Of a stretch of DNA of 14,792 bases, positions 1 to 6,968 are shown piece after piece; the stretch's first letter is position 1, and every line of letters starts with the position of its first letter. The notes under the pieces were generated by a model that was not told where the DNA came from, did no database searches, and was given only the letters and a program-made list of their open reading frames with translations. The translations under genes and the position numbers were made by a program. The stretch is from UBA1151 sp963579925 (GTDB lineage Bacteria > Chloroflexota > Dehalococcoidia > Lucifugimonadales > Lucifugimonadaceae). The stretch is taken from NCBI GenBank assembly GCA_963579925.1, contig CAUZJA010000049.1, positions 1-14,792 of the forward strand. Reading direction: 5' to 3'.

Positions 1-201
1 AGCGTCACGCAGGGCTGAGAGGGTTCGGTAGACGGTAGAAGGCGTCGTGTTTGGCCACGCGGTCTCGATGCGTTGGACCATATCGCGAGCGGTCACATGA
101 TCGGAGGCGTGCATCAGTTCAGACAATACCTGCGTACGCGGCGTTGTCACCCGAAGTCCTCTTTCTCTGATTGCTGCCGACGCATCGGCTTCACACGACA
201 T
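1..201 (-). CDS. Fur-family transcriptional regulator, N-terminal part (cut by window edge)
   Basis: The minus strand reads open for 67 codons from an ATG at 201 to the window edge, so only the N-terminal half is present. The start follows a good ribosome binding site (GGAGAG, about 5 nt before the ATG). The protein begins MSCEADAS and then carries the Fur-type winged helix: an IRERGLRVTTPR stretch (residues 11-22), a helix around VLSELMHAS, and the characteristic STVYRTLSAL recognition helix (residues 55-64). Fur-family proteins are metal- or peroxide-responsive DNA-binding repressors (Fur, Zur, Mur, PerR). The metal-binding dimerisation domain lies outside the window, so the subtype cannot be told. 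The gene diverges from an HxlR-type regulator across a 198-bp gap. Confidence 0.85.
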   Translation of the reverse strand, partial: MSCEADASAAIRERGLRVTTPRTQVLSELMHASDHVTARDMVQRIETAWPNTTPSTVYRTLSALRDA

Positions 202-247
202 TTTTCTCTCCTGCGAAAATTTGCATCTGAACCGTAGAGCTTGTTCT

Positions 248-263
248 CTTGTTGGTCAACAGG
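248..263. promoter_or_regulatory. Imperfect dyad in the Fur/HxlR divergent intergenic region
   Basis: The 198-bp region between the divergent Fur-like and HxlR-like genes (202-399) contains CTTGTTG-GT-CAACAGG, two 7-bp arms with one mismatch. Its place between two regulator genes makes it a candidate operator for one or both. It does not match the classical AT-rich Fur box. No convincing -35/-10 pair was found in this gap, and no other structure is evident there. Confidence 0.3.
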
Positions 264-399
264 CAAGTTTGGGTCAGTTCGCGCCGTGTTCAAAAGTCGC
301 TATAGCTGCTGAGTGACTCTGCACCAGTCCACGAAATTCCTGCCATATCACTATGAAATCGTCATTGATGCGGCATAGATCAAACGGTAACCTGCAAGA

Positions 400-756
400 A
401 TGTTGCACGAAAGAACAGAAATCGCCTCAGAATGTCATGCACTGAAGGGTATGGAGCTTCTAGAGAAGAAGTGGATACTCCAGATCCTGCACGCGCTGGC
501 CAATGGACGAGCCCGTTTTTGTGCACTTCAGGATTCGATTGGTGAGCTTAACTCGGTAACGCTTAGCCGCCGCCTCAAGCTTCTTGAGGACAAAGGCATC
601 GTGGACCGAGAGGTCAAGAACGCGCTTCCTCCGTGGGTCGAATACGAACTCACGGACATGGGCCGCGATCTGATCACTGTGATCGAAGCCATCGAAACCT
701 GGTGTGACAAATGGGACGTCGACACCCCCGCTCCGGTCTCAGTTAGCGTCAACTAA
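400..756 (+). CDS. HxlR-family winged-helix transcriptional regulator
   Basis: This 118-residue protein matches the HxlR family in length and pattern. It has an N-terminal cysteine (Cys12), then LLEKKWILQILHAL (residues 20-33), the RARF motif (37-40), a recognition region SVTLSRRLKLLEDKGIVDR (52-70), and the wing motif PPWVEYELTDMG (77-88), ending in a WCDKW segment. HxlR proteins are dimeric DNA-binding regulators, several of which sense reactive aldehydes, quinones or thiol oxidation through the conserved N-terminal cysteine; a redox role here is inference. The ATG has no clear Shine-Dalgarno site, but a TAACCT box ends 6 nt upstream, which could mean a leaderless transcript. The gene converges on the amidohydrolase, and their stop codons are 11 bp apart. 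Confidence 0.9.
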   Translation: MLHERTEIASECHALKGMELLEKKWILQILHALANGRARFCALQDSIGELNSVTLSRRLKLLEDKGIVDREVKNALPPWVEYELTDMGRDLITVIEAIETWCDKWDVDTPAPVSVSVN

Positions 757-764
757 CTCAGGTC
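735..764. terminator. Hairpin at the convergent HxlR/amidohydrolase gene ends
   Basis: AGTTAG (741-746) and CTAACT (753-758) form a perfect 6-bp stem with a 6-nt loop. After one C/C mismatch the pairing continues outward for about five more pairs, including two G-T wobbles. The HxlR stop codon lies in the right arm, and the convergent amidohydrolase stop begins 4 bp beyond the structure. It is well placed as a shared bidirectional transcription end, but no T-run follows on either side, so intrinsic termination is uncertain. Confidence 0.35.
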
Positions 765-767
765 TGT

Positions 768-2351
768 TCAGGGAATAGGTTTGCCGGCGAGAACGCCGGT
801 AACTTCTTCGTGATCGACGGCAATCTTGCCGTTCACGATCACGTACGGAATTCCTGCTGGGTGAACGCGCGGGTCCTCAAAGCTGGACTGGTCGATGATG
901 CGATCAGCATCGAATACGACTATGTCTGCAAATTTTCCTTCTGCCAGCACGCCGCGGTCGGTTAGACCAAATCGGTTGGCCGGGTTCTGGCTGAGGCGCT
1001 GCACCACCTGCTCGATGGGATAGCCCAGGCGACGGCGTAGACGGCCGACCACTCTTGGGAAGCAGCCGAACGCTCGTGGGTGGCATACCTCACCAATTGG
1101 AATCGCATCGCTGCCAATCATGTAGTCGTCGCGAGATAGCAGCGACATCACGTCTGCCTCAACCTGTCGCCACAGTCGCGCGCTGTGAGGTGGCGCTCCA
1201 CGAGAGCCGCATGAGAGCTTCGTCTCAAGGATTACATCACAGATCATTTCAGGCACGGAGACGCCGCGTTCGGCTGCCACGTCCCTGAAGTACATGCCTT
1301 CAAGGTGCTTGTGTGACTCCGGGCCAATCACGGACCAGCTGTTTTCTGCCAACGCTTTTACGTTGTAGTTCTCCAGCATGGTGATGTACTTCGCCCGCTG
1401 AACCGGGTCTGCCAGGCGGGCAAGGACGCCGTCCGCACCCCCTTCGTGAAAATTACCGCTGAAGTAGCTCATTGGGAAGCTGGAGCCAACCGGGTATGGA
1501 TAGCACTCCAGAGTGACATCAACGCCGTCTGCTTTGGCGGCGTCAATCTCTGCCATTAGCTCGTCTACTTTGCCTGCGGAGTCAGCCTGCGTGCGGTAGT
1601 GCGAGAAATGCACTTTTACACCCGATTGACGCCCGATCTCGAGTGCTTCTGTTACGCCGCCACCGCCGAATCCACGGTCGGTCTCGTGGTCACGAAGATG
1701 CGTGACGTAGACACCGCCGTACTCAGCAACCACTTTGCACAGTTCGATTAGCTCTTCGGTGTCTGAATACGCGTTGGGGTAGTAGGACATCCCAGTAGAG
1801 AGACCGCGTGCGCCTTCGTCGAGTCCTTGACGCAGCAGGGCTTTGGCCTTCTCCATCTCAGCGCCTCGGATTGGTGCATCGACGAATCCAACGGATGAAA
1901 TGCGTAGTGGGCCGTGCGGCACCAGGCAGACGGTGTTGATGCCAACGCCATCGTAGTGACTGCGGAAAGCGGCGATAGTCGACATATCGAGGTCTTCTGG
2001 CGGTTCGCCGAGGAGGCCTGCGAGGTAGCGACGGTAGTTGAGATAGTCCTCATGGCTCAGTGGGGCGTATGAGAGGCCATCCTGATCGAGAATTTCAGTC
2101 GTGATGCCCTGTCGCAATCCGTTGGCATGCTGGGGATCGTTGAGGAGAGCACCGTCGGAGTGGGCATGGGTGTCGATCCAGCCGGGTGTGACGGTGAGAC
2201 CGGTGGCGTCGATGGTTCGTGCGCTGCCGGCTGAAGAGAGATCGCCAAGTGTGGTGATTCGATCGCCTTCAATGCCTATATCCGTTTTGACCGGCGCTGC
2301 GCCAGTGCCGTCAACGACGGTGCCATTGGTGATCACGACATCGAATGCCAA
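768..2351 (-). CDS. N-acyl-D-amino-acid deacylase / D-aminoacylase-family amidohydrolase
   Basis: This 527-residue protein has the layout of zinc-dependent D-aminoacylases, which hydrolyse N-acyl-D-amino acids to carboxylate and D-amino acid in the cytoplasm. An N-terminal beta-sandwich segment (about residues 1-55) precedes a TIM barrel. The metal motif is DTHAHSD (His62, His64). Further candidate ligands are His218 (YVTHLRDHE) and His248/His251 (HFSHYRT), and the catalytic aspartate is Asp415 in MIGSDAIP. HPRAFGCFPRVVGR (424-437) and NPANRFGLTDRG (456-467) are typical of the family. In characterised enzymes a cysteine in a GNCGF-like motif binds metal; here the aligned motif reads DQDGL, with Asp91 in its place, so substrate or metal use may differ. 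Translation starts at TTG, 8 nt after AAGG; no ATG lies nearby in frame. Dihydropyrimidinase-like amidohydrolases are a less likely alternative. Confidence 0.9.
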   Translation of the reverse strand: MAFDVVITNGTVVDGTGAAPVKTDIGIEGDRITTLGDLSSAGSARTIDATGLTVTPGWIDTHAHSDGALLNDPQHANGLRQGITTEILDQDGLSYAPLSHEDYLNYRRYLAGLLGEPPEDLDMSTIAAFRSHYDGVGINTVCLVPHGPLRISSVGFVDAPIRGAEMEKAKALLRQGLDEGARGLSTGMSYYPNAYSDTEELIELCKVVAEYGGVYVTHLRDHETDRGFGGGGVTEALEIGRQSGVKVHFSHYRTQADSAGKVDELMAEIDAAKADGVDVTLECYPYPVGSSFPMSYFSGNFHEGGADGVLARLADPVQRAKYITMLENYNVKALAENSWSVIGPESHKHLEGMYFRDVAAERGVSVPEMICDVILETKLSCGSRGAPPHSARLWRQVEADVMSLLSRDDYMIGSDAIPIGEVCHPRAFGCFPRVVGRLRRRLGYPIEQVVQRLSQNPANRFGLTDRGVLAEGKFADIVVFDADRIIDQSSFEDPRVHPAGIPYVIVNGKIAVDHEEVTGVLAGKPIP

Positions 2352-2378
2352 TTTGTTGTCCTTGTGTGTACGCGTGTA

Positions 2379-2411
2379 CGAGTGCGAGACGAGTGCGAGA
2401 CGAGTGCGAGC
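2379..2411. repeat. Three tandem copies of an 11-bp repeat
   Basis: CGAGTGCGAGA occurs at 2379-2389 and 2390-2400, and a third copy differing only in its last base lies at 2401-2411. The array sits in the 162-bp gap between the DUF2203 gene and the amidohydrolase, 28 bp upstream of the amidohydrolase start, so it would fall in the leader or promoter region. An array of three could bind a protein cooperatively or simply be a slippage-prone minisatellite. Confidence 0.85.
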
Positions 2412-2449
2412 GCAGGATACAGCGGAGCGGGCGGGTGCGCCAATGCCTT

Positions 2450-2468
2450 GGTGGGTGGATGGGATGGG
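2450..2468 (+). other. G-rich tract with quadruplex potential
   Basis: Five G-runs occur within 19 bp (GG, GGG, GG, GGG, GGG, separated by one or two bases), which meets the loose definition of a two-tier G-quadruplex on the plus strand. The flanking genes are on the minus strand, so the tract is C-rich in their transcript. It lies between the DUF2203 stop and the 11-bp tandem repeats. Function is unknown. Confidence 0.4.
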
Positions 2469-2513
2469 TCTCCCCGGATTGCCACACGAACTCGTCCGAG
2501 CTGGAAGCCCGCT

Positions 2514-2918
2514 TTACGGGAGGGGTCGGCGGCCTGCGAATCCGGTGGATTGGTCGTGCGAGAAGGCTACTTTGGGTTCGTCCTTGATCCAGCAGAGCCA
2601 TATTCGCTCACCGTTGAGTTCGCCCGGGAAGTCGATCAACTGGGTTTCCAGGTCCCGGACTAATATCTGCTTCTCTTTCAGCGCGCCAAGTGCCCCGTTG
2701 ATCTTCTCAAGCTCCAACTTCGCTTGATCGGTGACGTCGGAGACCTGTTGATCTATATCGCCATGTCCGTTTGATCGCGACATGTCTCGGAGGCGGTCGA
2801 TGTTTGCTTGTAGGGCTTGAGAGTCCTTCAGGGCACCGGCAGCGTTGTTGAGTTGCTCGATGACCCAGGGCAGCAGGGCGTTGGCCTCATCGACCGTGTA
2901 GGTAAGTTGATCTGACAT
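2514..2918 (-). CDS. DUF2203 family protein
   Basis: This 134-residue protein matches the DUF2203 family from end to end. It has the N-terminal YTVDEANALLPWVIEQL motif (residues 7-23), a long central helical region likely to form a coiled coil (about 24-92), and the conserved C-terminal block IDFPGE (95-100), WLCW (107-110), a DEPKVAFSHD-like segment and GFAGRRPLP (126-134). The family is soluble, found in Chloroflexota, Actinobacteria, Deinococcus and others, and has no established function. The ATG at 2918 is the natural start, with only a weak GAAG upstream. It diverges from the GNAT gene across 75 bp and precedes the amidohydrolase on the same strand by 162 bp, so co-transcription is possible but unproven. 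Confidence 0.88.
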   Translation of the reverse strand: MSDQLTYTVDEANALLPWVIEQLNNAAGALKDSQALQANIDRLRDMSRSNGHGDIDQQVSDVTDQAKLELEKINGALGALKEKQILVRDLETQLIDFPGELNGERIWLCWIKDEPKVAFSHDQSTGFAGRRPLP

Positions 2919-2993
2919 ACTTCATTGATGGAGCGAATTAGTTTCGCCCTATCTGTGTTCTCCGATTGAACTGACCGGAAACGCGCCCGGAGT

Positions 2994-3584
2994 GTGAAAC
3001 CATTGTTCCAGATTCGACAGATCAATATTTCCGAGATTGATGCCTACGAGAAGATTCCCATGAGTTTTCGCGTGGATTCAGTCTTTGACGTGGAGATTGT
3101 TGATCAAGCTCTGGGTGGGTTTCGGCTGACTGAGCGTGTGGTTGATGAACCGTGGGTGAAGGACTATCTGGCAGAGGGGCATACCGCGTTGCCGGGCTGG
3201 ATTGACGATTTTGATGGGGCGAACTGGACGTTTTTCCTCGCCGAGGAAGATGGGCATCCAATCGGTGGAGCGACTGCAGCTTCTCGTACGCCAAGTATGC
3301 ATATGTTGGATGGCCGAGATGATCTGGCAGTGCTGGCAGATATTCGGATCAATCCACTCAATCAACGCAGCGGGATAGCGAAGGCACTGGTAAATCGAGT
3401 TATCGAGTGGAGCAGGGACGAGGGACTTACGCAACTTAAGATCGAGACACAGAACATCAACGTACCGGGATGCAGGTTTTACGCGAGTATGGGGTGTGAG
3501 TTGCGAGGGGTTGTTCACCACGCATATTACGAGGGTCCAGATATGAAGGACGAAATCATGTTTCTCTGGTGGCTTGACCTTTGA
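2994..3584 (+). CDS. GNAT-family N-acetyltransferase, streptothricin-acetyltransferase-like
   Basis: A 196-residue GCN5-related acetyltransferase that transfers acetyl from acetyl-CoA to an amine. The acetyl-CoA-binding motif is NQRSGIAKAL (residues 123-132), preceded by the usual beta-4 strand LAVLADIRINP. The later ETQNINVPGCRFYASMG block (151-167) with an H/Y-rich tail, and the N-terminal VFDVEIVDQ and KDYL segments, resemble SatA-type streptothricin acetyltransferases as remembered, not searched. The proposed start is GTG; an internal ATG at residue 23 (3060) is an alternative, but the N-terminal region before it also fits the family. The stop overlaps the start of the ABC ATPase gene by 4 nt (TTGA), so it is the first gene of a three-gene operon with an exporter, suggesting self-protection by modification plus efflux (inference). 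Confidence 0.85.
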   Translation: MKPLFQIRQINISEIDAYEKIPMSFRVDSVFDVEIVDQALGGFRLTERVVDEPWVKDYLAEGHTALPGWIDDFDGANWTFFLAEEDGHPIGGATAASRTPSMHMLDGRDDLAVLADIRINPLNQRSGIAKALVNRVIEWSRDEGLTQLKIETQNINVPGCRFYASMGCELRGVVHHAYYEGPDMKDEIMFLWWLDL

Positions 3585-4363
3585 GCTCCAAGCCGGTTGC
3601 CGATAGTGATGTAATTCAGGTCGAAAAGCTGGTGAAGCGTTATGACGAACTGGTAGCCGTCAACGGCATCAGCTTTGAGGTTCATCGCGGCGAAATTTTT
3701 GGCATTCTTGGCCCCAATGGTGCCGGTAAGACGACGACTGTGGAGATACTTGAAGGCATGCGAGAGGCCGACTCCGGGTTAGCGCTTGTCGATGGAATTG
3801 ATGTGAAAAGCGACCCCCGAGCCGTGAAGTCGATCATTGGTGTTCAACTTCAATCTGTGCAATTCTTCGACCAACTTAAACTGCACGAACTGGTGAGTCT
3901 GTTTGGTTCGCTGTACAGCCGGAAAGTGGACGCGCAGGAGTTGCTGGCGCGCGTTGATCTCACGGAGAAGCAGGATGCGCTGTACAAGACGCTATCGGGC
4001 GGACAGAAGCAGCGGCTCTCAGTCGCGGTTGCGCTGGTAAATGATCCCGTGGTGTTGTTTCTTGATGAGCCAACCACCGGGCTTGACCCGCAGGCTCGGC
4101 GGCATATGTGGGAGTTGATTTCGTCGATAAGGGACTCTGGCGCAACGATCGTGCTGACCACCCACTACATGGAAGAGGCGGAGGAGCTTTGCGATCGGGT
4201 TGCGATCATGGACGCGGGAAAGATCGTTCGCCTGGGGTCGCCATTGGAACTGGTTGAGGAGCTACTAGCTACCGGCTTCTCAAAAGACCGAGAGGTGCGT
4301 CCGGCTGATCTTGAAGATGTGTTTATCCATCACACGGGACATGCGTTGAGGGAGTCGTCTTGA
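3581..4363 (+). CDS. ABC-2 type exporter, ATP-binding subunit (drug-resistance type)
   Basis: A 260-residue ABC ATPase with all motifs intact: Walker A GPNGAGKT (residues 44-51), Q-loop near 89-91, signature LSGGQ (138-142), Walker B VVLFLDEP (157-164) and switch His195 in TTHYMEEAE. The short C-terminal tail ends LEDVFIHHTGHALRE, as in DrrA/CcmA-like exporter ATPases. It energises the membrane subunit encoded next. The start is TTG, overlapping the GNAT stop (TTGA), with GGTGG 8 nt upstream; no ATG near this position is in frame. The stop overlaps the permease start in the same way, giving tight translational coupling of all three genes. Confidence 0.93.
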   Translation: MSSKPVADSDVIQVEKLVKRYDELVAVNGISFEVHRGEIFGILGPNGAGKTTTVEILEGMREADSGLALVDGIDVKSDPRAVKSIIGVQLQSVQFFDQLKLHELVSLFGSLYSRKVDAQELLARVDLTEKQDALYKTLSGGQKQRLSVAVALVNDPVVLFLDEPTTGLDPQARRHMWELISSIRDSGATIVLTTHYMEEAEELCDRVAIMDAGKIVRLGSPLELVEELLATGFSKDREVRPADLEDVFIHHTGHALRESS

Positions 4364-5469
4364 GTTTCTATGTGGCGCTGACCATCGCCTCCCTCAAGAT
4401 GTACTTCCGCAACTGGCAGGGCGTCTTCTGGTCGCTCTTCTTCCCGGCTGTGATCATGGTGATATTTGGGTTTATCAACTTCGGCGGATTCAACGCACCA
4501 GATGTTGGGGTGGTCGATATGTCCAAATCGACCTCGTCGACGCGGTTGATGACGCTGCTGGGTGGTTCTGGCTCCGATGAAGCTCTCAACATCACGATCG
4601 GCAATGAGGAGGACCTGAGCGAGAAGCTCGATGACGGTGATCTTGACGCCATATTCATCATTCCAGAAGCGTTCGCTGCGGAGTCGAGCAGGTCACTCAT
4701 ATCGGTTCGGGCCGATGCCCGAAAGCTTGAGGAGAAAGCCGTTGCGCTAGCGGTGCTGAACGTTGCTCTGAATCGTTTGTTCCTGGAGATTGGTGATGTG
4801 CCTGCCGAGTTCGTTCTTGCGAATCGGTTCGGTATCGAAGAGTCCAGTGTTGAAGTAGACGAAGAAGAGTTCTCCGACTTCCTGGTGCCCGGTATTGCAG
4901 CTATGGCGATCATGCAGGCGGGGATCTTCGGTGTGGTGTTCAGCCTTGTGCGGTTCAGGGCGCAGGGTGTGCTCCGCAGATTGTTTGCAACGCCTATTGG
5001 CGCCAATCACTTCCTGGTTGGGCAGGTCATCACCCGCCTGACGATTTCACTCGTACAGGCTTATATTTTGCTGATCGCCGGAGCGCTGATCCTGGATGTT
5101 TCCGTTGGTGGGAGTGTTGCGGCCTGGCTATCACTGACGGTGATGGCGCTGCTTGGTGGCGCGCTGTTCATCTCGCTTGGACTGGCGATATCAGGCTTGG
5201 CAAAGACAGAGGATACGGCCGCGCCGTTGAGCAACATCATTGCTCTACCTATGATGTTTATGTCAGGGATATTCTTCCCGGTTGATGTGTTACCAAGCGC
5301 GATGCAAAACGTGGTTCAGTTCCTACCACTCACCTATCTCGCAGATGGGATGCGAGAGGCTGCCCTGGATGGATCCAGCCTACTGGAACTAGGGCCGGAG
5401 TTATTGGGACTGGGAATCTGGACCATCGTAATCTTCGCCGTGGCCACCCGGGTGTTCAAGTGGGAGTAG
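4360..5469 (+). CDS. ABC-2 type exporter, membrane permease subunit
   Basis: A 369-residue ABC-2 permease. The first membrane segment lies at about residues 21-41. It is followed by a soluble, probably extracytoplasmic, domain (about 45-170), then five more segments at about 176-197, 223-246, 255-279, 288-308 and 346-364. LRRLFATPI (205-213), just after the second segment, and the MMFMSGIFFPVDVLP stretch (298-312) are hallmarks of daunorubicin/NodJ-like permeases. The start is TTG at the TTGA overlap with the ATPase stop, supported by GAGGGAG ending 5 nt upstream. Together with the ATPase it should form a homodimeric exporter. Substrate is unknown; the coupled acetyltransferase points to an antibiotic or aminated metabolite. 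Confidence 0.92.
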   Translation: MSFYVALTIASLKMYFRNWQGVFWSLFFPAVIMVIFGFINFGGFNAPDVGVVDMSKSTSSTRLMTLLGGSGSDEALNITIGNEEDLSEKLDDGDLDAIFIIPEAFAAESSRSLISVRADARKLEEKAVALAVLNVALNRLFLEIGDVPAEFVLANRFGIEESSVEVDEEEFSDFLVPGIAAMAIMQAGIFGVVFSLVRFRAQGVLRRLFATPIGANHFLVGQVITRLTISLVQAYILLIAGALILDVSVGGSVAAWLSLTVMALLGGALFISLGLAISGLAKTEDTAAPLSNIIALPMMFMSGIFFPVDVLPSAMQNVVQFLPLTYLADGMREAALDGSSLLELGPELLGLGIWTIVIFAVATRVFKWE

Positions 5470-5532
5470 CCCACGGATACCGGCGCATCAAATGTCGATT
5501 CTGGGCAAGCGCTAGGATAGTGCGTTAAATGG

Positions 5533-5585
5533 TGGAAGCGAGCGGTCAGTCCGGTGCACGGAACCATCCTGATCACTCGCTTCCA
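5533..5585 (+). terminator. Long hairpin after the exporter operon
   Basis: Two 17-nt arms (5533-5549 and 5569-5585) pair with one mismatch and one G-U wobble; the outer 10 pairs are perfect. The 19-nt loop contains a small nested stem (TCCG/CGGA). It lies 64 bp past the permease stop and 73 bp before the MerR gene start. Its position suits a transcription end for the exporter operon, but no strong T-run follows, so it may instead be an mRNA-stabilising 3' structure or a regulatory element. Confidence 0.5.
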
Positions 5586-5614
5586 ATTATGTTACGCAAC
5601 TTTGTTTAGTGCAG

Positions 5615-5643
5615 ATTTCATTTATTGAACTGAAATTCATAAT
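5615..5643 (+). promoter_or_regulatory. Putative MerR-gene promoter with inverted-repeat operator
   Basis: ATTTCA (5615-5620) and TGAAAT (5631-5636) form a perfect inverted repeat with a 10-bp spacer. A -10-like CATAAT (5638-5643) follows immediately, about 15 bp before the MerR start codon. MerR regulators typically bind dyads lying in the spacer between -35 and -10, so this is a candidate autoregulatory site. The -35 is not evident, which is common for MerR-activated promoters. Confidence 0.35.
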
Positions 5644-5658
5644 CACGAGCCGATTCTG

Positions 5659-6378
5659 ATGGCAGAGACGACAAAAATGGCAGTGAGTGAGCTATCCCGT
5701 AGAACTGGGATGACAACTGCTGCGATAAATTTCTATGTTCGCGAAGGCCTCCTGCCGCGACCTGAGAAGACATCTGCCACTCGGGCGCTGTACGAAGAGT
5801 CGTATGTAGAGCTGATTGAGCGAATCAAAGATCTCAAAGCACGTGGGTTACCGCTGCGGGTGATTGGGCGAGTTCTCAACGAGGCGAATCCGGCGAGCGT
5901 TCTTGGCGTTGCCAGTGAGCCTGGGACACCCGACACGAATGAACCAGCCACTGCTCCGCGAGCGAGCAGAGACATGAGGCCACTTGAGCTCGACGCATTT
6001 GCAGAAGAGATTGGCCTTTCCGTAGAGCAGGTTCGGCGCGCGTTGGACCTTGGGTTGATCGATCCCAGTTCCGGCGGACGAGATGAACGCTCCATGCGGT
6101 TCGTCGGCAGGGACGTGATCGCTGGCAAGGCACTGGCACGGTTGGTGAACAACGGCATTGGGTTCGATTTGCTTGCTCGCCACACTGCGGAGTTTGAGCC
6201 GCTCACTCGTGCTGAATCCCATTTCATGGCTGAGCACTTGGCGCTGGCTCGCAACTCCAGCGAGGATGAGCCCAATCAGGCGATACGAGAGGCGGCATCA
6301 GGATTCGCGAGGCTTCGCGACTACCTGCGAATTCGGAAATTTGAGCAGGAGTATCCGGACTGGGGTGGCAAAGAGTGA
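5659..6378 (+). CDS. MerR-family transcriptional regulator with a second HTH-like domain
   Basis: The N-terminal 75 residues are a clear MerR winged helix: VSELSRRTGMTTAAINFYVREGL (residues 9-31), the PRPEKTSATRALY wing (33-45), and a second helix pair LPLRVIGRVL (64-73). After an acidic/Pro-rich linker (80-106) a second MerR-like HTH segment follows (LDAFAEEIGLSVEQVRRALDLGLIDP, 111-136), then a helical C-terminus. The protein contains no cysteine, so it is not a thiol-based metal or redox sensor like classical MerR or SoxR. The 239-residue double-domain layout resembles one common in Actinobacteria and Chloroflexota. No good Shine-Dalgarno site is seen before the ATG. A GNAT gene follows 22 bp downstream, likely in one operon. 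The target is unknown; the upstream exporter operon or the downstream GNAT are candidates. Confidence 0.88.
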   Translation: MAETTKMAVSELSRRTGMTTAAINFYVREGLLPRPEKTSATRALYEESYVELIERIKDLKARGLPLRVIGRVLNEANPASVLGVASEPGTPDTNEPATAPRASRDMRPLELDAFAEEIGLSVEQVRRALDLGLIDPSSGGRDERSMRFVGRDVIAGKALARLVNNGIGFDLLARHTAEFEPLTRAESHFMAEHLALARNSSEDEPNQAIREAASGFARLRDYLRIRKFEQEYPDWGGKE

Positions 6379-6400
6379 TTAAGAGTCCGAGGGCAGTTAT

Positions 6401-6856
6401 ATGAACGTCAGACAACTGGTGCTTGGTGATATCGATGCGGTTGAGGGTCTAGATCACACCATTCACGGTGCGGACCGCTCCAAGGCTTGGGATGTTTACA
6501 TAGATCGAGTATTGCGCAGCGGCTATCTGGACGCGCTCCCACACCCTCCCTGGGGGTGCGCAGTCGCTGAAGATGGTGAACAACTGATCGGCTTCATCGT
6601 TGCAGAACGCCAGATGCCTACCTACGGGTTGCCGCCGGGCGCTCGTATCGTCGCGCTGGCGGTTGATCCTGCGTATCGACGACGAGGAGTTGGCAACGCC
6701 CTCGTGAATAAGCTCGTCGAAGATTGCAAGAAGTCCGGCCTCGACAACATCTACTCCATATTGATGGACGAAGATGAGAGGGACGCGTCATTCCTTGAAT
6801 CGGCCGGGTTTGGGCCGGCGAACTTCAAGGTGTTTAGCCGGCCAATCCCAGAGTAA
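6401..6856 (+). CDS. GNAT-family N-acetyltransferase (RimI-like)
   Basis: A compact 151-residue GNAT acetyltransferase. The beta-4 strand ARIVALAVDPAY is followed by the acetyl-CoA pyrophosphate-binding loop RRRGVGNAL (residues 93-101). The C-terminal DASFLESAGF block (128-137) is the usual motif-B region. The ATG has an excellent ribosome binding site (GAGGG ending 7 nt upstream). It lies 22 bp after the MerR gene, so the two are probably co-transcribed. Ribosomal-protein, small-molecule or antibiotic acetylation are all possible. It is not closely similar to the first GNAT in this window outside the cofactor motif. Confidence 0.88.
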   Translation: MNVRQLVLGDIDAVEGLDHTIHGADRSKAWDVYIDRVLRSGYLDALPHPPWGCAVAEDGEQLIGFIVAERQMPTYGLPPGARIVALAVDPAYRRRGVGNALVNKLVEDCKKSGLDNIYSILMDEDERDASFLESAGFGPANFKVFSRPIPE

Positions 6857-6968
6857 ACCTGTTGTATTCGCGATACTGAGGCAGGGGCCTGGACTTGCGA
6901 AACCCAGTCACGCCTGAATAAATCGATCCACAAGTACGTGTATCTTTAGCGGGCTTTCAATATTTCCA

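Noticed and set aside
1055..1288. Open frame opposite the amidohydrolase gene
   Set aside because: It lies fully antisense to a well-supported gene, with no start signal or recognisable domain.
4368..5006. Long minus-strand open frame (212 codons) opposite the ABC permease
   Set aside because: A Ser/Arg-rich low-complexity translation typical of an antisense shadow; the plus-strand permease is unambiguous.
6860..6900. Small stems near GTAT-TCGCG-ATAC and AGGC-AGGG-GCCT after the second GNAT gene as terminators
   Set aside because: Stems of four pairs without T-runs are expected by chance.
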